This document shows, one piece after another, positions 1-6,235 of a DNA stretch of 23,568 bases. Within the stretch, counting starts at the first letter, position 1. Every line of letters begins with the position of its first letter. The notes beneath the pieces are model-generated. The model searched no databases, was not told the origin of the DNA, and saw nothing but the letters and a program-made list of their open reading frames with translations. The DNA is from a virus, in IMG/VR virus record IMGVR_UViG_3300030450_002023, positions 1 through 23,568 of that record; one strand, written 5' to 3'. A program made the position numbers and the translations under genes.

Positions 1-156
1 TACCGCAACGGCAGCAGTCGCAAAGGCTGTCACGGTCACAGCCGGTACAGCAGCAACTCCGGCTATCACCGAAGGACTTACTGTTGTATCCGACTGGGTG
101 TACTTGACGCTTGAACTTGCGTAGGTAACCGCAGATGAACTGTAGTTTATTGTCAC
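1..156 (-). CDS. Repetitive Ala/Val/Thr-rich protein, N-terminal part only
   Basis: The first 52 codons of a gene that continues beyond position 1. The reading frame is open from a GTG at 154-156 to the window edge. The sequence starts V/M-TINYSSSAVTYASSSVK and becomes rich in Ala, Val and Thr (VSPSVIAGVAAVPAVTV), the low-complexity pattern I associate with tail-related or adhesin-like proteins of uncultured phages. GTG is chosen because GGGGAT lies about five bases upstream and because the start sits 13 bases after the holin stop, matching the packing of neighbouring genes. The plus strand is also open here in one frame, but every other gene reads minus. Function is not recognised; a structural role is a guess. 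Confidence 0.6.
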   Translation of the reverse strand, partial: MTINYSSSAVTYASSSVKYTQSDTTVSPSVIAGVAAVPAVTVTAFATAAVAV

Positions 157-169
157 CTGCTATCCCCAC

Positions 170-415
170 TTATTCGTCGCCGTAAAGAGTCTCCTCAGAT
201 TGAGTCTTGCGACCAACAAGTGAGAATGAACTATCTCCAACTTTAGTAGCAGCCCAACCTTTAAGAACAGATAACACGGCAGCGAAACCGGAAGCTACAA
301 CGAGTTTCCAGTTGCTTACGCCCATCTCAAGGAAGGAGTTACCACTGATTGTGGCTACTGCTGCTTGTACGAACGTCGCTCCGCAGCGTTCAAGTAAATC
401 TAGGTATTCTTTCAT
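170..415 (-). CDS. Holin, r1t-like (81 aa)
   Basis: Probable holin that permeabilises the cytoplasmic membrane and lets the endolysin out. The 81-aa product has two hydrophobic stretches, about residues 12-24 (ATFVQAAVATI) and 36-52 (WKLVVASGFAAVLSVLKG), joined by a short turn. A short polar tail follows, ending in acidic residues (EETLYGDE). The order short charged N-terminus, ATFVQAA, WK-hydrophobic helix, VGDSSFSLV is what I remember of the r1t-type holins common in actinobacterial phages. Its ATG overlaps the endolysin stop as ATGA, so the lysis pair is translationally coupled. Size, topology and position beside the endolysin all agree. The exact holin family is a memory-based call. Confidence 0.8.
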   Translation of the reverse strand: MKEYLDLLERCGATFVQAAVATISGNSFLEMGVSNWKLVVASGFAAVLSVLKGWAATKVGDSSFSLVGRKTQSEETLYGDE

Positions 416-1137
416 TTTCTTAATAAAGCCTTCCAGGTATTAGGACCAACGATCCCATCAACATATAATAGACGACGTTTCTGGAACTCTACAACAGCCT
501 TCTTCGTAAGTTTCCCAAAATCTCCATCGACTTTGTACCGATACAACCCCTTATTGCCAAGAAGCCCCTGGACTACTTTCACAGGTTGCCCTTTCGAGCC
601 TTTCTTCAATGGGTGTCGTCGGATGAGTTCTTCTATCTCAGCTAACGCAGCGCCAATGCCTTTAACGTCTTGCTTGGCTTTCTTCTTAGCTTTCGTTCCC
701 TTCAAAGCAGGAGCATCAAACCACTGAATCTTGCCTTTAACTACCTTGCAAGGCTGATGATGCCACCACTCACCCGGAACGTATGCAACCATGCCATACG
801 ATTTAGCTATGGCGTTCACTTGAGAAGTACTGATTCCTCGACCAGTAATTCTAAAGTCAACGGCATAACCCCAGTTATCGAACGCTGGTTGTTGCATGTG
901 GTATGACCCTTGGAAACCTGACGCTGTTTTGCGGTCAGGGTTGGCTGCTAGGTTGAAACCTGCTCTGCCACTTTTGTATCCGTCGTAGAAGTATTTTTGT
1001 TGTGCGTAGGTGCGTACAGCGGACACGACTTTGACTTTGCCAGAGATTCTGTCATCGGCGAAGAACGCTTCTAACCTGCGTTTGAACTCAGGGTGTAGAA
1101 GTTTAGTGTTTATACTACTGTTCGTCGTCGGTATCAT
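412..1137 (-). CDS. Endolysin: M15 peptidase plus PG_binding_1 domain (241 aa)
   Basis: Cell-wall hydrolase for host lysis. Residues about 1-145 look like a zinc D-Ala-D-Ala carboxypeptidase/L,D-endopeptidase of family M15. H80 (in GSYHMQQ) and D94 (in GYAVDF) are likely zinc ligands. E123-W-W-H126 gives the E-x-x-H catalytic base and third ligand. H80 and D94 are 13 residues apart, wider than the 6-residue spacing of VanX-type enzymes, so the loop holds an insertion. A Lys/Ala linker (KGTKAKKKAKQD) leads to a C-terminal PG_binding_1 repeat at about 175-240, with VDGDFGKLTKKAVVEFQ and VDGIVGPNTW. No signal peptide is seen, consistent with holin-dependent release. The start overlaps a 43-aa gene upstream. 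Confidence 0.92.
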   Translation of the reverse strand: MIPTTNSSINTKLLHPEFKRRLEAFFADDRISGKVKVVSAVRTYAQQKYFYDGYKSGRAGFNLAANPDRKTASGFQGSYHMQQPAFDNWGYAVDFRITGRGISTSQVNAIAKSYGMVAYVPGEWWHHQPCKVVKGKIQWFDAPALKGTKAKKKAKQDVKGIGAALAEIEELIRRHPLKKGSKGQPVKVVQGLLGNKGLYRYKVDGDFGKLTKKAVVEFQKRRLLYVDGIVGPNTWKALLRK

Positions 1138-1246
1138 CTTGTTCTTCTGTTAACTTTCTAATCTGGACTGCTTGTACGCAAATCATCAATTCTTTAGGGA
1201 ATTGGTTTTGCACTTCTTGAAGTATCTCTACTGGGCTGAGTTGCAT
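1115..1246 (-). CDS. Small hypothetical protein overlapping endolysin (43 aa)
   Basis: A short gene filling the gap between fibre and endolysin. ATG at 1244-1246 lies four bases after the fibre stop, with AGAAG about eight bases upstream inside the fibre's last codons. It runs 43 codons to TAG at 1115-1117 and overlaps the endolysin start by 23 bases in another frame. The product starts MQLSPVEILQEVQNQF, has a middle segment PKELMICVQAVQIRKL and an acidic tail (EEQDDTDDEQ). It is mostly helical in appearance with one Cys; no membrane helix or signal peptide is convincing. I do not recognise a family. Position between fibre and lysis genes could suit a fibre-assembly or lysis-accessory role, but nothing in the sequence decides this. 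Confidence 0.6.
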   Translation of the reverse strand: MQLSPVEILQEVQNQFPKELMICVQAVQIRKLTEEQDDTDDEQ

Positions 1247-1250
1247 CTTG

Positions 1251-3029
1251 TTATTCTTCTTCCTCTGTTATTGGAGCTTGCTCGTATTCAACTACCAGCT
1301 TACCATTACTGTCTGTTATATCGCTTTCAATGATTGACGTATCTTTGCGTTCCCCAATTACCATCCAAGAACAAACTGCTCCGTTAGGTCCAGTAATTGT
1401 TAAAGTCTTACCTGATAGCGCCCAAGTAACAGCATTGCCAGAACTAGCCACCATCGACCAAGGATTAGTGTTCAACGCTTCCCATGTACCATCTGTCATA
1501 CCTGAAACAGCGTCAAGGTCTATTGATACAGAGCTTCCACTAATCGTGGCGGTTCCTCTATAAATGTTATCCGCTGTTGGTCCTTCAACAAATGAATGCC
1601 TAAGTCGCCAATCCCCACCTTTAGTTGGATGAGGTATATCAAACGAACCAGAAGTTTTACTAAGCGAACCCCCAACTGTTATACCTGATGAAGTTACTGT
1701 TAATCTGGGAGTTGTAGAGTCGCAGAAAAAAATGTGCTTATTCGCATTAGACGAATCATTATCTGCGTACATGTTGTATCCTGCACCAGAAGTTAAAGAA
1801 GAACCTGATCGGAACTCCATAATTTCTCTACCTGTGGCAGACGATGATTGAATCGTGAAAGTGTGATTGCCGTAAACTGCTAGCCTACCTGTAGTTTGGA
1901 GACCGACTTTCGGGACTGCGTCAATGCAAAGATAAATTTCTCTACTTCCTGAATCATGCCCGATATACATAGCGTCACCGTCAAGGCTTATACCGCCTTT
2001 ATATCCGTTACCGTCAATCGTAAAATGCCCATTCCAGTGACTGTTATTAGGAGTAACATCATCGTTACTACCGCAGGCTAGAGAAACGCTACCCAAATTA
2101 TCTATGCTGTCAATAGAAGTACCAATATATACTTGACCCTTGACATTAAGATGATCGACTGACTCATCCCACTCCATGTAATTACCCGAAGTGGCTCCAA
2201 AAAACTTAACATCATGCCCAGTGTCGTCTGCCCCAACAGTCAATGTTCCAACCATTGAAGTATTACCAGTAACATCAAGCGAGCCAGTCACATCAAGCTG
2301 ATCCGCTGACTCATCCCACTCCATGTACTTGCCAGCCGTAGCGCCAAAGAACTTAACATCATGTCCAGTATCATCAACACCGACAGTAACCGTGTTATCA
2401 ATCTGAACAGCGCCATCTAAATCAGTAGCTCCATCAATTTCAACTGCCCCAGCAAACGTAGCTTTCTTAGCAGGGCTAATCGTCAAAGCAGTAGCAGGAG
2501 TTTCCGAACCCCCATCAGGAGTAACCTGGAACAACAACTCCGTCGGCATATCGCCATCTGCTGCTGTACCATCTACCAATGCTTGGATAACAGCACCAGT
2601 AGCCCAAGAATTACCGTCATAACCCTGAAACATGACCTTACCAAGAACAGCGTTATCATCGACAAGCGCCGGAGAAGCCTTAGACCCATCCGACTTACGC
2701 AACGTCAACTCAGCAGCAGTCGCCTCAGTATCGTGATGAGCAGTTAAATTAATAACCGCATCAGCAGAATCCTTAGCAACCGACAAAGAACCAACAATCG
2801 ACGGATCAGTAGTCCACGCAGACGTTCCAGCAGCCGTACCATGTAACACAGCACCAGTAGAAGCAGTCGTATCACCAATACCCAGCTTCTCCTCGATCTG
2901 AAGAACAGCACCATTTACATTATTATGAATCGTCGCATGATTAGGAGAATCAAGCGTATCAGAATCAGCTATATTATCAGGAATCTCATTTGGGTCACGA
3001 TCCAACGCACCCGGATATCTAGTTGCCAT
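1251..3029 (-). CDS. Tail fibre / receptor-binding structural protein (592 aa)
   Basis: Likely tail fibre or appendage protein. The N-terminus (MATRYPGALDRDPNEIPDN, then NHATIHNNVNGAVLQIEEKLG) is the style of attachment region seen in fibres of uncultured marine phages. The middle is Gly/Asp/Thr-rich and beta-like, with a tandem duplication of 34 residues at 216-249 and 265-298 (core DDTGHDVKFFGAT, then YMEWDES). The last ~130 residues, from about 461, match a C-terminal domain I remember from marine phage fibres: FDIPHPTKGG, then HSFVEGPTADNIYRG, and finally SWMVIGERKD. The protein ends in EEEE. AGAGGTGA precedes the ATG, and the upstream stop TAA overlaps this ribosome-binding site. No depolymerase active site is evident. 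Confidence 0.82.
   Translation of the reverse strand: MATRYPGALDRDPNEIPDNIADSDTLDSPNHATIHNNVNGAVLQIEEKLGIGDTTASTGAVLHGTAAGTSAWTTDPSIVGSLSVAKDSADAVINLTAHHDTEATAAELTLRKSDGSKASPALVDDNAVLGKVMFQGYDGNSWATGAVIQALVDGTAADGDMPTELLFQVTPDGGSETPATALTISPAKKATFAGAVEIDGATDLDGAVQIDNTVTVGVDDTGHDVKFFGATAGKYMEWDESADQLDVTGSLDVTGNTSMVGTLTVGADDTGHDVKFFGATSGNYMEWDESVDHLNVKGQVYIGTSIDSIDNLGSVSLACGSNDDVTPNNSHWNGHFTIDGNGYKGGISLDGDAMYIGHDSGSREIYLCIDAVPKVGLQTTGRLAVYGNHTFTIQSSSATGREIMEFRSGSSLTSGAGYNMYADNDSSNANKHIFFCDSTTPRLTVTSSGITVGGSLSKTSGSFDIPHPTKGGDWRLRHSFVEGPTADNIYRGTATISGSSVSIDLDAVSGMTDGTWEALNTNPWSMVASSGNAVTWALSGKTLTITGPNGAVCSWMVIGERKDTSIIESDITDSNGKLVVEYEQAPITEEEE
2136..2384 (-). repeat. Tandem 34-residue duplication in fibre
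   Basis: Two copies of a 102-base segment, at 2283-2384 and 2136-2237, start 147 bases apart and encode 34 residues each. Both contain DDTGHDVKFFGAT and YMEWDES. Most differences are synonymous or conservative (AGKY/SGNY, ADQLDVTG/VDHLNVKG), so the duplication is not recent. The period suggests repeated units of a trimeric beta-rich shaft. Confidence 0.85.
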
Positions 3030-3039
3030 CAGTCACCTC

Positions 3040-3465
3040 TTATGGAGTTAAATCAATCGTGAAAATGCCACTAGCATTCCACGCAATAGTAAACGTTCCG
3101 TTACTGGAAGAATAATCAGCGCCAAAATCAATATATGCAATCAACGGATCATCCGTTAAAGTATCATCATAAATCACAGCGCCTCTAGCGGTAATCGTAG
3201 AAGAACTCCACGCAGTATCCGCAGCATCGAACGTAATCGTGCCACCAGACTGGGTGACCGTAACGCTACCAAGCGTCGCACCACCAGAAGTATAGCCAGT
3301 ACCCGAAACCTCATTAGACACATCATCCTTAAAGTCATGCGTGCCAAAGTTCGGGCTGTACGAAGAAGTCACCAACATGATCTTCAGCGTGTCACTGTCC
3401 AGGTCCAACGCCAGTGTGTTCTTCAAAGCATTTAGAAAAGTTATTCCATAAAGTCCGCTAGCCAT
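3040..3465 (-). CDS. Small phage virion protein, probably tail or head decoration (141 aa)
   Basis: A 141-aa beta-rich protein of a type often found beside capsid or fibre genes in tailed phages. It begins MASGLYGITFLNALKN, followed by DSDTLKIMLVTSSY, then EVSGTGYTSGGATL, a run of alternating beta residues, and RGAVIYDDTLTDDPLIAYIDFG, ending GIFTIDLTP. The KIMLVTS, SGTGYT-GGA and AVIYDD blocks are conserved in my memory of this family, usually annotated only as a phage structural protein. The start is supported by AGGAGA eight bases upstream. No signal peptide or catalytic motif is present. It is the first substantial gene after the terminator hairpin that follows the capsid gene. The precise place in the virion cannot be read from sequence. 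Confidence 0.72.
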   Translation of the reverse strand: MASGLYGITFLNALKNTLALDLDSDTLKIMLVTSSYSPNFGTHDFKDDVSNEVSGTGYTSGGATLGSVTVTQSGGTITFDAADTAWSSSTITARGAVIYDDTLTDDPLIAYIDFGADYSSSNGTFTIAWNASGIFTIDLTP

Positions 3466-3544
3466 CAGCGTTCTCCTCGTCTGTTACGACCCTGGCTTCA
3501 ATCGGTTCCGGGGTTATCGCAACATCTACTCGTTCATCATTCAT
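3458..3544 (-). CDS. Possible 28-aa acidic peptide
   Basis: A short minus-strand frame from ATG at 3542-3544 to TAG at 3458-3460, overlapping the start of the 141-aa gene by eight bases. The product starts MNDERVDVAITPEPIEARVV and ends in an acidic tail (DEENADG). In favour: it fills an otherwise empty gap and its stop abuts the next start in the same manner as its neighbours. Against: it is very short and has no clear ribosome-binding site. A TTG three codons upstream is an alternative start. It may instead be untranslated leader. Confidence 0.3.
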   Translation of the reverse strand: MNDERVDVAITPEPIEARVVTDEENADG

Positions 3545-3583
3545 GATGTCCAATAATAATATAATCGAATACAGAAAGATAGA

Positions 3584-3618
3584 GGGAAGGCTAACCTCCC
3601 AGTAAAGTCAGCCTTCCC
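3584..3618 (-). terminator. Hairpin terminator after major capsid gene
   Basis: On the minus strand GGGAAGGCTGAC pairs with GTTAGCCTTCCC over 12 base pairs (one G-T wobble), with an 11-base loop. It is followed by TCTATCTTTCTG, which is U-rich but not a clean U-run. The stem is GC-rich in AT-rich surroundings and lies 22 bases after the capsid stop. It probably causes partial termination, raising capsid transcripts relative to the fibre and lysis genes, or protects the 3' end. Confidence 0.75.
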
Positions 3619-3639
3619 AAACTATCTAATTAGGAACTA

Positions 3640-4581
3640 TTAGTTAGCTCCTATTGAGGATGATGTTTCAATCCTTCGGATACATGCTTCACGGAAGCGA
3701 CCATATCCTACAAGGTGATACCAACCAACTGTGTTGAATCGACGCAAGCTGTCGGTTACAGGACCGAACACTACGCTTGGATCAGCACCGAAACCGGCTG
3801 CCCGGCTGTGTGCTTTCGCAAGAGCTTGTCTACCAACTATTACAGTTTTGTATTCATCAACGTTAGAAGCACCAGCATCCGCTGTTAGCGTGATTCTTGG
3901 TGTTTCAATAAAGTCAACTCCACCGAATGTACCGATGCTACCTTGTCGGACAGCATTTCCATCTTGGCGGATTTGGTGTTGAATAACGTCAGTTACGGCT
4001 GTAGCTGCACGAAGGTCGTAGGAAACGTCAGGATGGATAAATCCAACATAAACGTTACCGTTGAACGCAGGTGCAGAAGCAGTTCTAAGGTTAGCAACAG
4101 CTTTACGGATAAGACCAGCGGTGATAATGTCACCTGCTGCTAATTCTCCAGTAGCTGTAGCATCGCCACCATATAGTACGTTACTTCCTTCAGTCACAAC
4201 GTCGTGAACGATGTGATCGAGGCTGTCACCCATATTGTAACCAATAATGTTCGCAGCATCAGCATCTATGTTTAAGAAGCTGGTTCCACGAGCTTTAGCG
4301 GTTGTTTGCATTGTATTACCGTATTCAGCAAGTGTTACCGTAACCTGTGAATCGCTCATTGTTACAGGAGTGATGTCAGAGGTTTCGGAGATTGCTGAAG
4401 TGATTTGAGCTGCATCTGCATACGTTGTGAACTTAACGCTTGCTCCAGCGTGCGATTGGTTTGTCGTTTTGACATCCGCAACCATCTCGAAAAGAGGTTG
4501 TGATCGCAACGCAAAGTAAGCGAGCTGTTCAAACGCTGCATTACCAGCAGAGTTCAGCGAACTCATTTGTGTTATTGCCAT
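3640..4581 (-). CDS. Major capsid protein, HK97 fold, N4-gp56-like (313 aa)
   Basis: Forms the icosahedral shell. The product resembles the N4-gp56 family of major capsid proteins: an N-terminal helical arm, ATVTLAEYGNTM-type beta segment (here VTVTLAEYGNTMQTT), a middle helix with RKAVANLRTA, then NGNVYVGFIHPDVSYDLR. After that come GSIGTFGGVDFIETPRI and a VIVGRQALAK segment near the C-terminus. It lies directly after a scaffold-like gene. I place the start at ATG 4579-4581 (MAITQMSSLN), with GGAGA eight bases upstream. Opening at TTG 4594-4596 would put the start inside that ribosome-binding site, so it is unlikely. The ribosome-binding site sits in one arm of a hairpin. A terminator follows. 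No protease or separate decoration domain is fused to it. Confidence 0.9.
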   Translation of the reverse strand: MAITQMSSLNSAGNAAFEQLAYFALRSQPLFEMVADVKTTNQSHAGASVKFTTYADAAQITSAISETSDITPVTMSDSQVTVTLAEYGNTMQTTAKARGTSFLNIDADAANIIGYNMGDSLDHIVHDVVTEGSNVLYGGDATATGELAAGDIITAGLIRKAVANLRTASAPAFNGNVYVGFIHPDVSYDLRAATAVTDVIQHQIRQDGNAVRQGSIGTFGGVDFIETPRITLTADAGASNVDEYKTVIVGRQALAKAHSRAAGFGADPSVVFGPVTDSLRRFNTVGWYHLVGYGRFREACIRRIETSSSIGAN

Positions 4582-4590
4582 TAGGCTATT

Positions 4591-4609
4591 CTCCAATTAA
4601 ATTTTGGAG
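4591..4609 (-). promoter_or_regulatory. Hairpin masking the capsid gene ribosome-binding site
   Basis: In the 34-base gap between scaffold and capsid genes, CTCCAA pairs perfectly with TTGGAG around a 7-base AT loop (AATTTAA) on the minus strand. The downstream arm holds most of the GGAGA ribosome-binding site for the capsid ATG at 4581. A six-pair stem is modest in stability, so it could tune or couple capsid translation to the scaffold ribosome. Pairing is seen directly; the regulatory role is inferred. Confidence 0.45.
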
Positions 4610-4615
4610 CCTACC

Positions 4616-5080
4616 TTACGTCATTGCGTTAAAAGTACCGCCATTAGATTCCCACAACTGTCGTAATTCATCAGCATTATTAGTTTGTCTAATTAAACTC
4701 TCAAATTGAGGATCTGCCACAGGACCAGCATCGTCACCAGCTTCAGCGATTCTTCGTTCCGCTTCGACTTGCTGTGCAAACTGCTCCTGTTGCTCCGAAT
4801 AAGACGTATTCGCCTGGCTTACCACATTCGATAAACCTGCGCTATTAGCTTCAGCTTGTATCGCTTCGACAGATAACTCGCCTTCGTAGCCTTTCATAAA
4901 ATACTCAGTCATTTTATCCGTTGGATTCAGACCAGCATCACGAAACACTTCTTTACGTTGCATCTGCTGAACTTGCGCTTCAAGCTCATCAGCTCTCTTA
5001 GCTTTCGCTTCGAGATCTCTACGCCAATTCTTGGATTCAGTACTAGAAACTTCTTCCGTTTCTGTAGACTCATTTTCCAT
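4616..5080 (-). CDS. Capsid scaffolding protein (154 aa)
   Basis: Probable internal scaffold that directs capsid assembly and is removed before or during packaging. It is acidic, lacks hydrophobic core patterns and is rich in Glu/Gln. An N-terminal ENESTETEEVSSTESK tail precedes a coiled-coil-like stretch at about 19-45 (RDLEAKAKRADELEAQVQQM). A segment FRDAGLNPTDKMTEYFMKGY, then GELSVEAIQAEA, follows, a pattern I associate with scaffolds of actinobacterial phages. A second Gln-rich helix (EQQEQFAQQVEAERRIAEAG) precedes a short C-terminal domain (NNADELRQLWESNGG), which may contact the capsid protein. GAGG is placed just upstream of the ATG. It sits immediately upstream of the capsid gene, the usual scaffold position. 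Confidence 0.82.
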   Translation of the reverse strand: MENESTETEEVSSTESKNWRRDLEAKAKRADELEAQVQQMQRKEVFRDAGLNPTDKMTEYFMKGYEGELSVEAIQAEANSAGLSNVVSQANTSYSEQQEQFAQQVEAERRIAEAGDDAGPVADPQFESLIRQTNNADELRQLWESNGGTFNAMT

Positions 5081-5102
5081 TATGTCCTCACCTTCTCATA
5101 CA

Positions 5103-5127
5103 CGCTAACAACGGTGGAATGCTAGCG
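5103..5127 (-). promoter_or_regulatory. Leader hairpin upstream of scaffold gene
   Basis: Minus-strand CGCTAGC pairs with GTTAGCG (one G-T wobble) around an 11-base loop, 22 bases before the scaffold ATG. It lacks a following U-run, so it is unlikely to be a terminator. It may stabilise the 5' end of the capsid transcript or be a processing site. Confidence 0.35.
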
Positions 5128-5182
5128 GAGTTTAATTTTGTGTGAACGGCTCACCCTCTTAATGGGGCAGATCACATAACTA

Positions 5183-5211
5183 AATATAGAGAAAATGTCT
5201 TACTTACGCAA
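5183..5211 (-). promoter_or_regulatory. Candidate sigma-70-like promoter for scaffold-capsid genes
   Basis: Minus strand: TTGCGT (5206-5211), exactly 17 bases of spacer, then TATATT (5183-5188). The -10 box matches five of six consensus bases, the -35 three of six. It lies in the longest gap between late genes, about 100 bases before the scaffold ATG, where an extra promoter would boost the most abundant virion proteins. Similar matches arise by chance in AT-rich DNA. Confidence 0.45.
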
Positions 5212-5218
5212 TAGGCTG

Positions 5219-6235
5219 CTAATTTTGTGCAGATCCAAGCCCTGAAGCGCCCACATTAGTAATCAAACCACCTGTTTGACGTTGCGCTGTTGCTTGCCTA
5301 CGTTGCCGTAATCTTTTAATCTGAGCTGTCGAATCCGGGTCTAAACCAAATGAAGATGCTGCTAACTCGCTAGTAGTAGCGCCTTTATCCGATAACGTAG
5401 CTTGCGTTAAACCAGCTTGAGGATTTAACCTTGCAGTCACTTCACGTTGTTGCACATTCTGGCTAGCTAATTTCTTAGCTAGCCCCACATTAAGACCTTG
5501 CCCTGTTGCTTGTATCGCTGCGGAAGATAACCCTGCTGACTCAAGTTGTAATCGTTGCTCAATAGCAGTTACGCCACGTTCAGGGTCTAAGAAATACGCA
5601 ACAAGCTCACCTTCATCTTCGACCCCTACTCCATAAAATTCTCGCAACTGGTTTTTAAGTTCAGGGTCTACGTTAGCTACTGCTGCTGATGCCATAGCAA
5701 CACGCTGTGACAATTCAGCTTGAGAAACATCATTAGCAATAAATTCAGCTATGTCGTCATCTTCCATAAAGGCTCTAGGAATACCGGCTGATAACATTAA
5801 TTGCCTGGTGTTATCTTCGTATCCGATGTACTCTGCTTCACTCATTGGACCCAAACCGTTCAATCGACGCATTTCTAAGCCCTTAAAGCGCTCTTTGTAT
5901 TCTTCGGTTTGTCGTAAATCGAATAACACAGAGTCAGGGGGTGTCCCATCTAACATCATTTGCCATGCTTTTGGACCTAGATTACTTAATCCGTATTGCT
6001 CCAACGTGTCGCTTATTATTTGGAAAGCAGTTCGGTCATCTTGTTCTTCTTGCGCTGCTGTTATAGCATCATCAGTTAATACGGTCTTTCCGTCGGGTCT
6101 TGGTTTCAAGGTGTCGCCAGTGTATGGCAACGGACCAAACAGGTGTGACATATTTGGTCCATCTAGTTGCTGTTGCGCTTGATAATCTTGCCATGCACTA
6201 GGATTTGACGGATCTAATTTGCGTGGTTCAGCCAT
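5219..6235 (-). CDS. Putative internal virion protein (338 aa)
   Basis: No enzyme motif is visible. The protein is mainly helical. About residues 70-120 read FQIISDTLEQYGLSNLGPKA, then LFDLRQTEEYKERFKG, then MRRLNGLGPMSEAEYIGYE. This block of 'L-x2-YGL' helix plus 'LR-T-x-YK-RF' I remember from uncharacterised virion proteins of actinobacterial and marine phages. The C-terminus carries a Gln/Arg-rich helix (IKRLRQRRQATAQRQTGG) and a flexible Gly-rich end (ASGLGSAQN). The gene starts at ATG sharing one base with the previous stop (TAATG). It is the last of the block between portal and scaffold, so a capsid-internal or portal-associated role is likely but unproven. A candidate promoter follows its stop. 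Confidence 0.6.
   Translation of the reverse strand: MAEPRKLDPSNPSAWQDYQAQQQLDGPNMSHLFGPLPYTGDTLKPRPDGKTVLTDDAITAAQEEQDDRTAFQIISDTLEQYGLSNLGPKAWQMMLDGTPPDSVLFDLRQTEEYKERFKGLEMRRLNGLGPMSEAEYIGYEDNTRQLMLSAGIPRAFMEDDDIAEFIANDVSQAELSQRVAMASAAVANVDPELKNQLREFYGVGVEDEGELVAYFLDPERGVTAIEQRLQLESAGLSSAAIQATGQGLNVGLAKKLASQNVQQREVTARLNPQAGLTQATLSDKGATTSELAASSFGLDPDSTAQIKRLRQRRQATAQRQTGGLITNVGASGLGSAQN

Noticed and set aside
4582-4596. TTG start giving the capsid protein five extra residues (MENSL)
   Set aside because: This start lies inside the ribosome-binding site for ATG 4581 and has no site of its own.
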